In this document: positions 6,913 through 13,585 of the stretch, piece after piece
How positions within the stretch are numbered: the first letter of the stretch is position 1
Layout: every line of letters begins with the position of its first letter
DNA from: an uncultured Clostridia bacterium
GTDB lineage: Bacteria; Bacillota; Clostridia; TANB77; CAG-508
Assembly (NCBI GenBank): GCA_948664205.1
Contig: CAPNDH010000022.1
Location: 1 to 21,213 of the forward strand
Reading direction: 5' to 3'
DNA: 21,213 nucleotides
Made by a program: the position numbers and the translations under genes
The notes under the pieces: model-generated
The model's database searches: none
Seen by the model: the letters and a program-made list of their open reading frames with translations, nothing else
What the model was told of the DNA's origin: nothing

Positions 6913-7512
6913 ATGTCATACTATTCACCATCAATAGAAAAACTAATAGAAGCATTTGAAAAGTTACCAAGCATAGGAAATAAAACAGCCGCAAGACTTG
7001 CATTTTATATGCTTGATAGGTCAGAAGAAGAAGTAAATGAATTTGTATCTTCAATAATAAATGCTAAAAAGAACTTAAAATATTGTTCAAAATGCTACAA
7101 TATATCAGATACAGACCCATGCACTATTTGCTCAAACCCAAAAAGGGATGAAAGTATAATATGTGTAGTAGAAGATGTAAAAGACGTAGTAGCAATGGAA
7201 AGAACACACGAATTCAAAGGAATGTACCATGTATTACATGGTTCAATATCTCCAATGAATGGAATAGGTCCAGACGAAATAAAAATAAAAGAACTACTTT
7301 CAAGGTTAATGGATGGAAAAGTAAAAGAAGTAATACTTGCAACAAACCCACGAGTAGAAGGGGAAGCAACAGCAATGTATATTTCAAAACTAATAAAACC
7401 ACTAGGAATAAAAGCAACAAGAATAGCACACGGAATACCAGTAGGAGGAGACTTAGAATACACAGACGAAGTAACATTAAGTAAGGCTTTAGAAGGAAGA
7501 AGAGAATTATAA
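6913..7512 (+). CDS. recR: Recombination mediator protein RecR
   Basis: RecR works with RecO and RecF to load RecA on gapped DNA. The 199-residue product is full length. It has an HhH region (LPSIGNKTAARLAFYML, 18-34), a C4 zinc finger with cysteines 58, 61, 70 and 73, a Toprim domain starting CVVEDVKDVVAMER, the conserved ATNPRVEGEATAMYI, and the C-terminal ARIAHGIPVGGDLEYTD motif. The start is ATG 6913 behind AAGGAG. It is the last gene of the dnaX-ybaB-recR cluster. Only five bases separate its stop from the end of the convergent gene at 7518, and no terminator hairpin is visible between them, so the two transcripts probably overlap. Confidence 0.97.
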   Translation: MSYYSPSIEKLIEAFEKLPSIGNKTAARLAFYMLDRSEEEVNEFVSSIINAKKNLKYCSKCYNISDTDPCTICSNPKRDESIICVVEDVKDVVAMERTHEFKGMYHVLHGSISPMNGIGPDEIKIKELLSRLMDGKVKEVILATNPRVEGEATAMYISKLIKPLGIKATRIAHGIPVGGDLEYTDEVTLSKALEGRREL

Positions 7513-7517
7513 GACTT

Positions 7518-7703
7518 TTATTCTTGCTTTTTATCACAGTTATTAGGAGAAATTGCAAGAACAGCTAAACTATCTCCAAGTATAGTAAAAAAGCCAGAAA
7601 GAGCTATTAATTCATCAGAACTTAAATTTTGTGCAATTGAAACAGAAATAATATTAGCAAGTGTAACTAATTCACAAGGACTTAAATTATTTAAACAATC
7701 CAT
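7518..7703 (-). CDS. Small conserved protein, possibly DUF6774 family (61 aa)
   Basis: ATG 7703 lies behind AGGTGA with a good spacer. The 61 residues contain an LSPCELVTLANIISVSIAQN segment and then LSSDELIALSGFFTILGDSL. This resembles small Clostridia proteins with an LSPCEL motif and two amphipathic helices that I recall as DUF6774; the domain name is from memory and unverified. There is no signal peptide. The function is unknown. It runs convergent to recR and is separated from the XRE regulator by a hairpin, so it probably has its own promoter. Confidence 0.72.
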   Translation of the reverse strand: MDCLNNLSPCELVTLANIISVSIAQNLSSDELIALSGFFTILGDSLAVLAISPNNCDKKQE

Positions 7704-7751
7704 AAAATCACCTATAATAATATATGATATAAATAAGAATATGTTAAAAGG

Positions 7752-7782
7752 AAAAGAGAAGAATTTGAAATTCCTCTCTTTT
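7752..7782 (-). terminator. Terminator of the XRE regulator gene
   Basis: AAAAGAG (7752-7758) pairs with CTCTTTT (7776-7782), and an inner GAATTT/AAATTC continues the stem with one mismatch. On the minus strand it is followed by a moderately T-rich stretch. Confidence 0.6.
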
Positions 7783-7802
7783 AAATTAATTAAAAAATTA
7801 AT

Positions 7803-8027
7803 TTACTTTTTTGACCTAGGATAAGGTTTTGTTTCATCTGTAACTCCTAATAAATAATCAATAGATGTATTGTAATATTTTGAGAGCTCTATCAATATTT
7901 TAGTTGGAATATCATTTTTGCCTATCTCATATTGAGAATAACCAGTCTGAGACATATTCAGTATTTTACCTATTTGGGTTTGAGTTAAATCATGATCTTC
8001 TCTCAGATCTCGAATTCTGTGATACAT
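7803..8027 (-). CDS. XRE-family HTH transcriptional regulator (74 aa)
   Basis: The product is essentially one helix-turn-helix domain of the Cro/C1 (XRE) type. RIRDLREDHDLTQTQIGKIL is followed by the recognition-helix region MSQTGYSQYEIGK, IPTKILIELSKYYNTSIDYLLG, and a short basic tail. It has no ligand-binding or protease domain, so it probably binds DNA as a dimer, like small phage-type or accessory repressors. ATG 8027 follows AGGAGTG. Three copies of a 17-base dyad (TAAC-N9-GTTA) lie just upstream and one overlaps the likely promoter, so autorepression is likely. No other gene is obviously under these sites: the next gene upstream (8280-8891) also reads leftward and ends before them. Confidence 0.9.
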   Translation of the reverse strand: MYHRIRDLREDHDLTQTQIGKILNMSQTGYSQYEIGKNDIPTKILIELSKYYNTSIDYLLGVTDETKPYPRSKK

Positions 8028-8048
8028 AAAATTTCACTCCTTTTAATA

Positions 8049-8054
8049 AGTATA
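8049..8054 (-). promoter_or_regulatory. Probable -10 box of the XRE gene
   Basis: The minus strand reads TATACT here, 22 bases before the start codon. The -35 region is weak and would fall on operator copy 1. Confidence 0.4.
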
Positions 8055-8057
8055 AAG

Positions 8058-8074
8058 TAACTCAAAATAAGTTA
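8058..8074. promoter_or_regulatory. Operator copy 1, TAAC-N9-GTTA
   Basis: TAACTCAAAATAAGTTA is an imperfect dyad with the same outer half-sites and 17-base length as copies 2 and 3. It lies between the -10 box and -35 region of the XRE gene. Confidence 0.6.
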
Positions 8075-8082
8075 TTAACATT

Positions 8083-8099
8083 TAACTTGATTCAGGTTA
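8083..8099. promoter_or_regulatory. Operator copy 2, TAAC-N9-GTTA
   Basis: TAACTTGATTCAGGTTA is the best dyad of the three: TAAC, TGA and their complements match about the centre. Its centre is 25 bases from that of copy 1. Confidence 0.65.
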
Positions 8100-8111
8100 A
8101 AACATAATAAA

Positions 8112-8128
8112 TAACGTATTTTAAGTTA
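8112..8128. promoter_or_regulatory. Operator copy 3, TAAC-N9-GTTA
   Basis: TAACGTATTTTAAGTTA has the same half-sites and length. Its centre is 29 bases from that of copy 2. Confidence 0.55.
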
Positions 8129-8190
8129 AAAAACTAAATATAAATAGAGGAAAAAAAGATTCTATATAAAAATATAGATAAAACAGAAAA

Positions 8191-8218
8191 AGTATTATAA
8201 ATTTATTTATATAATACT
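8191..8218. repeat. AT-rich inverted repeat
   Basis: AGTATTATA and TATAATACT are perfectly complementary around a 10-base AT loop. It lies in a gene-free stretch (8130-8269) with no other recognisable content, and has no adjoining T tract, so its role is unknown. Confidence 0.45.
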
Positions 8219-8269
8219 ATGTAAGACAGTATAGAGTAAAAGTTAACGAGAGAATTTAAAATACACAAA

Positions 8270-8297
8270 AAATATATTATTAATAAATAATATATTT
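8270..8297 (-). terminator. Terminator overlapping the 3' end of the GDT1-like gene
   Basis: AAATATATTATT (8270-8281) and AATAATATATTT (8286-8297) form a perfect 12-bp stem with loop AATA. On the minus strand it runs into TTTTTT. It includes the last codons and stop of the gene. Confidence 0.75.
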
Positions 8298-8891
8298 AAT
8301 AAACCCAATAACGCCAAAAACAATAAATAATAAGCCAGAAAGCTTTTGCATCAAAGTTTCTGGTATTTTTTTAGTTAAAAATTTACCAAAAATTATAGCA
8401 AGTAAATCAGAAATAACCATTCCAAGTATTGCACCAATTATTAAAAATAGTTTTTGATTTGGATAACTTATACCAAGTCCAATAGATGCTAAAAATGTTT
8501 TATCTCCAAGTTCACCAATAGCAATAGAAAATGCAATTATTAAAATATAACCTATACCTAATTTAGAAAGCTTCATTATAAAATTATCCTTTTTTGTACT
8601 TTCTCTTTCTTCTTTTTGGGGAAGAAAGGAAAAGATACCAAAAACAATAAAAGAAAGAAATGTTATTACCTCTAATAAATCATGTATAAAATTATTATTT
8701 AAAAGCCCAATAGAACTTCCAAATAAAATAGCAACTCCATGACTAAAAAATGAGCCTAATGCTACACCTATAAGAATAGTAGAAGCTTTTAGCTTAGATG
8801 AAAAAGATAAAACTAAAAGTTGTGTTTTATCTCCAAGTTCAGATATAAATACTAATAAAAAAGCAATTAAAATGGGATACAAAAAGCTCAT
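8280..8891 (-). CDS. GDT1/TMEM165 (UPF0016) family cation transporter
   Basis: The family exchanges Mn2+ or Ca2+ across membranes, and bacterial members mainly export manganese. The protein has two homologous halves, each with the signature E-x-G-D-K-T/Q: ELGDKTQ near residue 18 and ELGDKTF near residue 126. Each half has three membrane helices, and a charged loop (EERESTKKD) joins them. The start is ATG 8891, seven bases after AAAGGAG; an in-frame ATG at 8897 touches the RBS and is rejected. This gives 203 residues, normal for the family. I looked for a yybP-ykoY manganese riboswitch in the leader and saw none. It is monocistronic with its own terminator. Confidence 0.92.
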   Translation of the reverse strand: MSFLYPILIAFLLVFISELGDKTQLLVLSFSSKLKASTILIGVALGSFFSHGVAILFGSSIGLLNNNFIHDLLEVITFLSFIVFGIFSFLPQKEERESTKKDNFIMKLSKLGIGYILIIAFSIAIGELGDKTFLASIGLGISYPNQKLFLIIGAILGMVISDLLAIIFGKFLTKKIPETLMQKLSGLLFIVFGVIGFIKYIIY

Positions 8892-8987
8892 ATACATTCT
8901 CCTTTGGTTAAATATATTATAATGGGAGTTGTTTTATTCTATATATTAAGAAAAACAGGGTAATTTGTAAATTCTATGTGAACACTA

Positions 8988-9016
8988 TTGCAACATTAAA
9001 AATTAAATGATAATAT
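8988..9016 (+). promoter_or_regulatory. Promoter of the Gld-like ABC operon
   Basis: TTGCAA (8988-8993), a 17-base spacer and TAATAT (9011-9016), about 65 bases before the first start codon. It is divergent from the GDT1-like gene. Confidence 0.5.
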
Positions 9017-9082
9017 AATTTAGAAATTAACGAATACTTAGGGAAATAAACATTTCACAAATAAAAGCGAGGAGGAATTATT

Positions 9083-10063
9083 TTGATAGAAATTAAAAAT
9101 GTGACTAAAAAGTATGGAAACTTTACAGCAGTAGATAATATTAGCTTTGATGTAAAAGATGGAGAAATTGTAGGTTTATTAGGGCCAAATGGTGCTGGTA
9201 AAAGTACAACAATGAATATGATAACAGGTTTTATAGAAATGACAGATGGAGAGATAATTGTAAATGGATATGATATTTCTAAAAAGCCTACCAAAGCAAA
9301 AAAGCAAATAGGTTATATGCCAGAAGGAGTACCTTCTTATCAAGAACTTACTGCTAAAGAATTTATAAAATATATGGCAGAATTAAAATTAGTCGATAGA
9401 AAAGTAAGAAAAGAACAAATAGAAGAAGTTATTAAAAAAACAGGTTTAGAAGAAGTTCAAAATAAACTAATAAAAAATTTATCAAGAGGATATAAACAAA
9501 GGGTAAGTATGGCAGGAGCATTAGTAGGAAGCTCAGATGTACTAATATTAGATGAGCCAACAGTAGGGTTAGACCCAAAACAAATATTAGAAATAAGAAC
9601 ACTTATAAAAGAATTAGGAAAAAAGCATACTGTAATATTAAGTTCACACATTCTATCAGAAGTAAGCCAAATTTGCGATAGAGTGGTTATAATAAATAAT
9701 GGAAAAATAGTAGCAATAGATACACCAGAAAATTTGGAAGAAAAAACAAAAAATAAAAATATATTATATGTTACTGTAGAAGATAAAAAAGAAAAAATGT
9801 TAAGTATAAAAGACAAAGTAAAATATATACAAGAATTAGAACTTGTAAAAGACAACGAAGATGGAACAAAACAATATAAAATAGTTTCAGAAGAAAATGT
9901 AGACTTAAGAAAGAAAATGTTTGAAATATTACCAAAAGAAGATATAACAATATTCGAACTAAAAAAAGCAGAAGCAAGTTTAGAAGATGCATTTATGAAA
10001 CTAATAGAAGAAAAAAGTGAGAATATAGAAGATAATATTGAAAAAGAAGGAGGAGAGGAATAA
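9083..10063 (+). CDS. ABC-2 transporter ATP-binding protein (GldA-like)
   Basis: The start is TTG 9083 behind AGGAGGA. The 326-residue product is a complete ABC ATPase: Walker A GPNGAGKS at residues 34-41, Q-loop region QIGYMPEG, signature LSRGYKQR, Walker B VLILDEPTVGLD and switch SSHIL. An accessory domain of about 100 residues, rich in Lys and Glu, follows. It energises the permease encoded next, whose ATG overlaps its stop (TAATG), so the two are translationally coupled. The downstream GldG-like gene makes the whole a Gld-type ABC-2 system, first known from gliding Bacteroidetes but also found in non-gliding Firmicutes. The substrate is unknown. Confidence 0.94.
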   Translation: MIEIKNVTKKYGNFTAVDNISFDVKDGEIVGLLGPNGAGKSTTMNMITGFIEMTDGEIIVNGYDISKKPTKAKKQIGYMPEGVPSYQELTAKEFIKYMAELKLVDRKVRKEQIEEVIKKTGLEEVQNKLIKNLSRGYKQRVSMAGALVGSSDVLILDEPTVGLDPKQILEIRTLIKELGKKHTVILSSHILSEVSQICDRVVIINNGKIVAIDTPENLEEKTKNKNILYVTVEDKKEKMLSIKDKVKYIQELELVKDNEDGTKQYKIVSEENVDLRKKMFEILPKEDITIFELKKAEASLEDAFMKLIEEKSENIEDNIEKEGGEE

Positions 10064-10752
10064 TGTGGTCAATTATAAAAAAAGAAGTTAAAACATATTT
10101 TTTATCTCCAATAGGTTATGTATTTATAGGGATATTTTTAATAGCATTTAGTATATCATTTTATTTAGAATTAATGTATACAGGCGGAAGAGTTCAATTT
10201 AATTATATATTTACATATCTTCCTACAATATTATCATTTGCTATATTAGTACCATTACTTACAATGAGAACCTTTTCAGAAGAAAGAAAAAATGGAACAG
10301 AGCAACTACTTTTAACATCACCAATTAGTATAACAAAAATAGTTATTGCTAAATTTATATCAGCATTAATAATAACATTAATTGCGATTGCATGTACATC
10401 AATGTTTTTAATAATAATAAGATGTTTTGGCTCATTAGATATTACAGCAGCACTAGTTACAATATTTGGTTTTATACTATTAGCTATGTCATACATATCA
10501 ATAGGAATATTAGCATCTAGTATAACTGAAAACCAAATTATTGCTGCATTAATTACAATAATAACTTTTGTAGCAACTTGGGTATTACCAGAATTTCTAC
10601 AAGCAGGAGCAAGCTTCTCGTTAATAAATATGTTTTCTAAATTTACAACAGGTCAAATAAATATAGCATATACAGTAACATATTTAGCATTTACAGTTCT
10701 TTGCTTAATACTAACTATAACTGTAATGCAAAGAAGAAAAAGTGCGAAGTAG
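10063..10752 (+). CDS. ABC-2 transporter permease (GldF-like)
   Basis: The 229-residue membrane protein starts with the short cytoplasmic MWSIIKKEVKTYFLSPIGY, typical of GldF-like permeases, and has about six membrane helices. The motif VPLLTMRTFSEERKNGTEQLLLTSPI after helix 2 is the characteristic cytoplasmic coupling segment of this ABC-2 family. Its ATG overlaps the ATPase stop codon. The next gene follows after 12 bases with a shared AGGAGG-type RBS region, so the three genes form one operon. It forms the channel part, probably as a dimer with the ATPase. The transported molecule cannot be inferred. Confidence 0.92.
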   Translation: MWSIIKKEVKTYFLSPIGYVFIGIFLIAFSISFYLELMYTGGRVQFNYIFTYLPTILSFAILVPLLTMRTFSEERKNGTEQLLLTSPISITKIVIAKFISALIITLIAIACTSMFLIIIRCFGSLDITAALVTIFGFILLAMSYISIGILASSITENQIIAALITIITFVATWVLPEFLQAGASFSLINMFSKFTTGQINIAYTVTYLAFTVLCLILTITVMQRRKSAK

Positions 10753-10764
10753 GAGGAATTGTAA

Positions 10765-12216
10765 ATGAAAAAATTAATAGAAAAAATAAAGAAAAGCGTA
10801 CTTGTAAAAAGAACAACAACTATATTATTTGTAATAATTTTAGTAGCTTTATTTATTAGCTTAACTTTATGGATTAACAAATTAAATTTAAATCCAATAG
10901 ATTTTACTAAAGAAAAATTATATACCTTAACAGATACAAGTAAAGAAAGAATTGCAAATATAACAGAAGAAGTTAATATATATTTTGTAGGATATTCAGA
11001 GCAAGATTCAATAATGGATTTAGCAAAACAATATCATAGCGCAAATAATAATATAAATGTAGAAATAGTAACATCAACTTCAAGACCAGACATTGTACAA
11101 AAATATGGAATAGAAGAAAATACAAGCTGTATAATAGTAGAAAATGGTCAAAAAAGTAAAGTATTATTAGTAGAAGATTTATATGTGGCAGACCCAGCTA
11201 CATATGAACAAATAGATATAACCGAAGAAAAGTTAACAAATAGCATATTATATGTAGTAGCGGAAAAAATACCAACAGTATATTTCTTAGAGGGATACTC
11301 AGAATTTTCAATAAACGGTAATATGAGTTACTTAGCAATATATTTAGCAAACGAAATAACTAGTTTTAAAACTGTAAATACAGTATCACAAGGTAAAATT
11401 CCAGAAGATTGTGATACATTAGTAGTAAATACACCGAATGCAGACTTTGATGATATTACAACAAATGCAATTTTAGAATATATAAATAATGGTGGAAACA
11501 TATTATGGTTTAATTCTGTAAGTACGAAAGAGCAAAATATGCCAAATGTAAATAAAATACTAGCTACATATGGAGTAGCACCATTTACAAAAGGATATAT
11601 AAGTGAAACAGATGCATTAAAAAGGTCATCAACAGCTGCAAGTATAATTTTACCAGAAGTAAAATATTCTGCAATAACTAAAAATGTATCTTCACCAGTA
11701 TTTATAAACTCAAGTAAAATAAATTTTGCAAGTGATGAAGAATTAGAAAATTTAAAAGTAACAAAAAATGTGCTATTAGAAGCAAGCGAAACTTCATTTA
11801 TAAGAACAAACTTTGAAATAAGTTATAATGGAAAGCTAGATAGTGAAGAAGGCGGACCATTTGTAATAGGAGCAGAACTACAAAAACAAATAAAAGAAGA
11901 AAATACAGAAACTGGAGAAAAAGTTTCAAAATTAGTAATATACGGAGAAAACTATTTTGTATCAAACTATACAATAGACTCTACCTCACAAACACCATTT
12001 ATAGCATACCCAGGAAACCGCCAATTAGTAACAGACACTATAGCATATTTAGTAGATAGGCAAGAAGACATAGTTATAAGAAAAGACACAAATATAGTAA
12101 ACTACACAGCAACAGTAGCGCAAAACAATATAATACAATGGATAATATTTGGAGTGCCAGTTATTATAATATTAATAGGAATTTTAGTATGGCAACATAG
12201 AAGAAGAAAGAAATAG
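10765..12216 (+). CDS. GldG-like ABC-associated extracytoplasmic protein
   Basis: The 483-residue product has a membrane helix at about 18-38, a large external domain and a C-terminal membrane helix (IIFGVPVIIILIGILVWQ) with a basic tail (HRRRKK). This is the layout of GldG-like auxiliary proteins. The segment after the first helix (NPIDFTKEKLYTLTDTSKE) is the typical GldG start. Later come ILYVVAEKIPTVYFLEGYSE and LEYINNGGNILWFNS, as in ABC-type_uncharacterised/GldG domains. ATG 10765 follows AGGAGG. In many Firmicutes a DUF4340 gene follows; here a terminator follows at once, so the operon is the three-gene form. The function in transport is unclear. Confidence 0.88.
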   Translation: MKKLIEKIKKSVLVKRTTTILFVIILVALFISLTLWINKLNLNPIDFTKEKLYTLTDTSKERIANITEEVNIYFVGYSEQDSIMDLAKQYHSANNNINVEIVTSTSRPDIVQKYGIEENTSCIIVENGQKSKVLLVEDLYVADPATYEQIDITEEKLTNSILYVVAEKIPTVYFLEGYSEFSINGNMSYLAIYLANEITSFKTVNTVSQGKIPEDCDTLVVNTPNADFDDITTNAILEYINNGGNILWFNSVSTKEQNMPNVNKILATYGVAPFTKGYISETDALKRSSTAASIILPEVKYSAITKNVSSPVFINSSKINFASDEELENLKVTKNVLLEASETSFIRTNFEISYNGKLDSEEGGPFVIGAELQKQIKEENTETGEKVSKLVIYGENYFVSNYTIDSTSQTPFIAYPGNRQLVTDTIAYLVDRQEDIVIRKDTNIVNYTATVAQNNIIQWIIFGVPVIIILIGILVWQHRRRKK

Positions 12217-12231
12217 AAATAAAAAACAAAA

Positions 12232-12267
12232 CCCTCTCATAAAATTAGATGAGAGGGCGTATTTTTT
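12232..12267 (+). terminator. Terminator of the Gld-like operon
   Basis: CCCTCTCAT (12232-12240) and ATGAGAGGG (12249-12257) form a perfect 9-bp GC-containing stem, followed by CGTATTTTTT. Confidence 0.92.
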
Positions 12268-12334
12268 AGTGAATAATGAATAGTGAATAATGAATAATGA
12301 ATAGTGAATAATGAATAATGAATAGTTAATGATG
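12268..12334. repeat. Tandem GAATAATGAATAGT tract
   Basis: About five irregular units of AGTGAATAATGAATA and AATGAATA, running directly from the operon terminator. The same words occur at 6381-6440 and 3541-3557. It is not a CRISPR array, since it has no unique spacers. Confidence 0.8.
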
Positions 12335-12390
12335 TAGGGGTTAAATCGGTAAGGAATACTTCTTTGGGAATACCGAATTTCGTCCAAACA
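12335..12390. repeat. Degenerate TGTAGGGG hairpin element
   Basis: It begins TGTAGGGG like the GTAGGGGCG family and carries TCGGTA, later met by TACCGA, around the direct repeat GGAATAC. It looks like a diverged family member lying between the tandem tract and copy 2. Confidence 0.4.
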
Positions 12391-12428
12391 ATAATCAATA
12401 TTAAATAATACAAAACATTCAAAATTGT

Positions 12429-12467
12429 TGTAGGGGCGATTATTAATCGTCCGCTCCTTCAAAGAAA
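12429..12467. repeat. GTAGGGGCG hairpin repeat, copy 2
   Basis: TGTAGGGGCGATT, then AATCGTCCGC, with a stem around TATT; the flank CTTCAAAGAAA matches CTTCGAAGAAA of copy 1. It lies 30 bases before the YkvI-like gene. Confidence 0.65.
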
Positions 12468-12496
12468 CTACCTAAATAAAAAAGGAGAAATTAAAT

Positions 12497-13516
12497 TTGA
12501 AAAATACATTTAAAGTTATTTTTGTAATTATAGGAACTTTAATAGGTGCAGGTTTTGCATCTGGTAGAGAAATATATTTGTTTTTTGGTAAATACGGTGA
12601 GAACGGAAAAATAGGAATAATTTTAACGGGAATTATTACAGGGATTATAATTTATAAAGTATTAGAAATAACAAAAACTTATGAAATAAATAATTATAAT
12701 AAATTATTAGAAAGAGTAAATTGGAAACATAGTAAATTAAATAAATATATAAATTTAATAGTAAATAGTTTTTTACTAATTTCTTTTTATATAATGATAG
12801 CAGGTTTTAGTGCATATATGCTACAAACTTATAATACACCTATATATATTTCTAGTATTATTTTTGTAATGATATGTTACATTATATTTAAAAAAAGCAT
12901 ACAAGGTGTAATAAAAGCAAATGAAATATTAGTTCCAATACTAATAATATTAATTACATATTTAGGAATAAAAAATATTCCGTATAGTTTTAATGCAAAT
13001 GGTATTTCAACAATAGAAGGAACTACAAGTACATGGATAATAGGAAGTGTACTATATGCAAGTTACAATAGTATTTTATTAATACCAGTTTTAACAGGTT
13101 TAAGAAATTATTTAGATAGTAAAAAGCAAATAATAAAAATATCAATAATAAGTAGTAGTATAATTATAATATTAGCTTTATTTATATATTTTCTTTTATT
13201 AAGAGGAGAATTTTTTGTTTCTGAACTAGAAATGCCACTAATAGAAATAACAATGCAATTTGGAAAAATATTTAAATATATATATGGTTTTGTAATAATA
13301 GCTTCAATATTTACATCTGCAGTTTCAGCAGGATACAGCTTTTTAGGAAATGTAAGTAAAACAAAGAAAAGTTATGAAATAATTTTATTAATTATATGTA
13401 TAACAGGAATTGCAGTATCTAATATAGGTTTTTCAAAATTAGTAGAAATACTTTATCCATTATTTGGGATGCTAGGATTAATACAAATGTGGACGTTAGT
13501 TAAATTTAAAAATTGA
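12497..13516 (+). CDS. YkvI-like polytopic membrane protein (putative transporter)
   Basis: The start is TTG 12497 behind AAAGGAG. The 339-residue product is almost wholly hydrophobic, with about ten membrane helices. The N-terminus FVIIGTLIGAGFASGREIYLFFGKYG is the hallmark of the YkvI family, whose unwound first helix with Gly-rich GAGFASG resembles LeuT-fold amino-acid transporters. The substrate is not known, and branched-chain amino-acid-like transport is only an inference from the fold. Conserved patches further on include GTTSTWIIGSVLYASYNS and TSAVSAGYSFLGNV. It stands alone after a repeat-rich region and before a probable new promoter near 13527-13553. Confidence 0.88.
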   Translation: MKNTFKVIFVIIGTLIGAGFASGREIYLFFGKYGENGKIGIILTGIITGIIIYKVLEITKTYEINNYNKLLERVNWKHSKLNKYINLIVNSFLLISFYIMIAGFSAYMLQTYNTPIYISSIIFVMICYIIFKKSIQGVIKANEILVPILIILITYLGIKNIPYSFNANGISTIEGTTSTWIIGSVLYASYNSILLIPVLTGLRNYLDSKKQIIKISIISSSIIIILALFIYFLLLRGEFFVSELEMPLIEITMQFGKIFKYIYGFVIIASIFTSAVSAGYSFLGNVSKTKKSYEIILLIICITGIAVSNIGFSKLVEILYPLFGMLGLIQMWTLVKFKN

Positions 13517-13585
13517 GTATTTTTTATTTACAAAATCCGATATTTACTATAAAATAAATTTGAATAAATTTATTAGGAGTTTTTG

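Noticed and set aside
6814..6959. The 51-residue extension of YbaB in frame 0
   Set aside because: It reads through a palindromic repeat and into recR and has no resemblance to the family. The +1 reading gives the normal end.
7161..7484. Plus-strand frame inside recR
   Set aside because: It is out of frame with a full-length, motif-complete RecR and encodes low-complexity Asn/Ser/Arg.
8892..8990. yybP-ykoY manganese riboswitch before the GDT1-like gene
   Set aside because: The leader is short and AT-rich and lacks the conserved paired loops of that riboswitch.
12268..12334. CRISPR-like array
   Set aside because: The units are short, irregular and contiguous with no unique spacers, and no cas gene is nearby.
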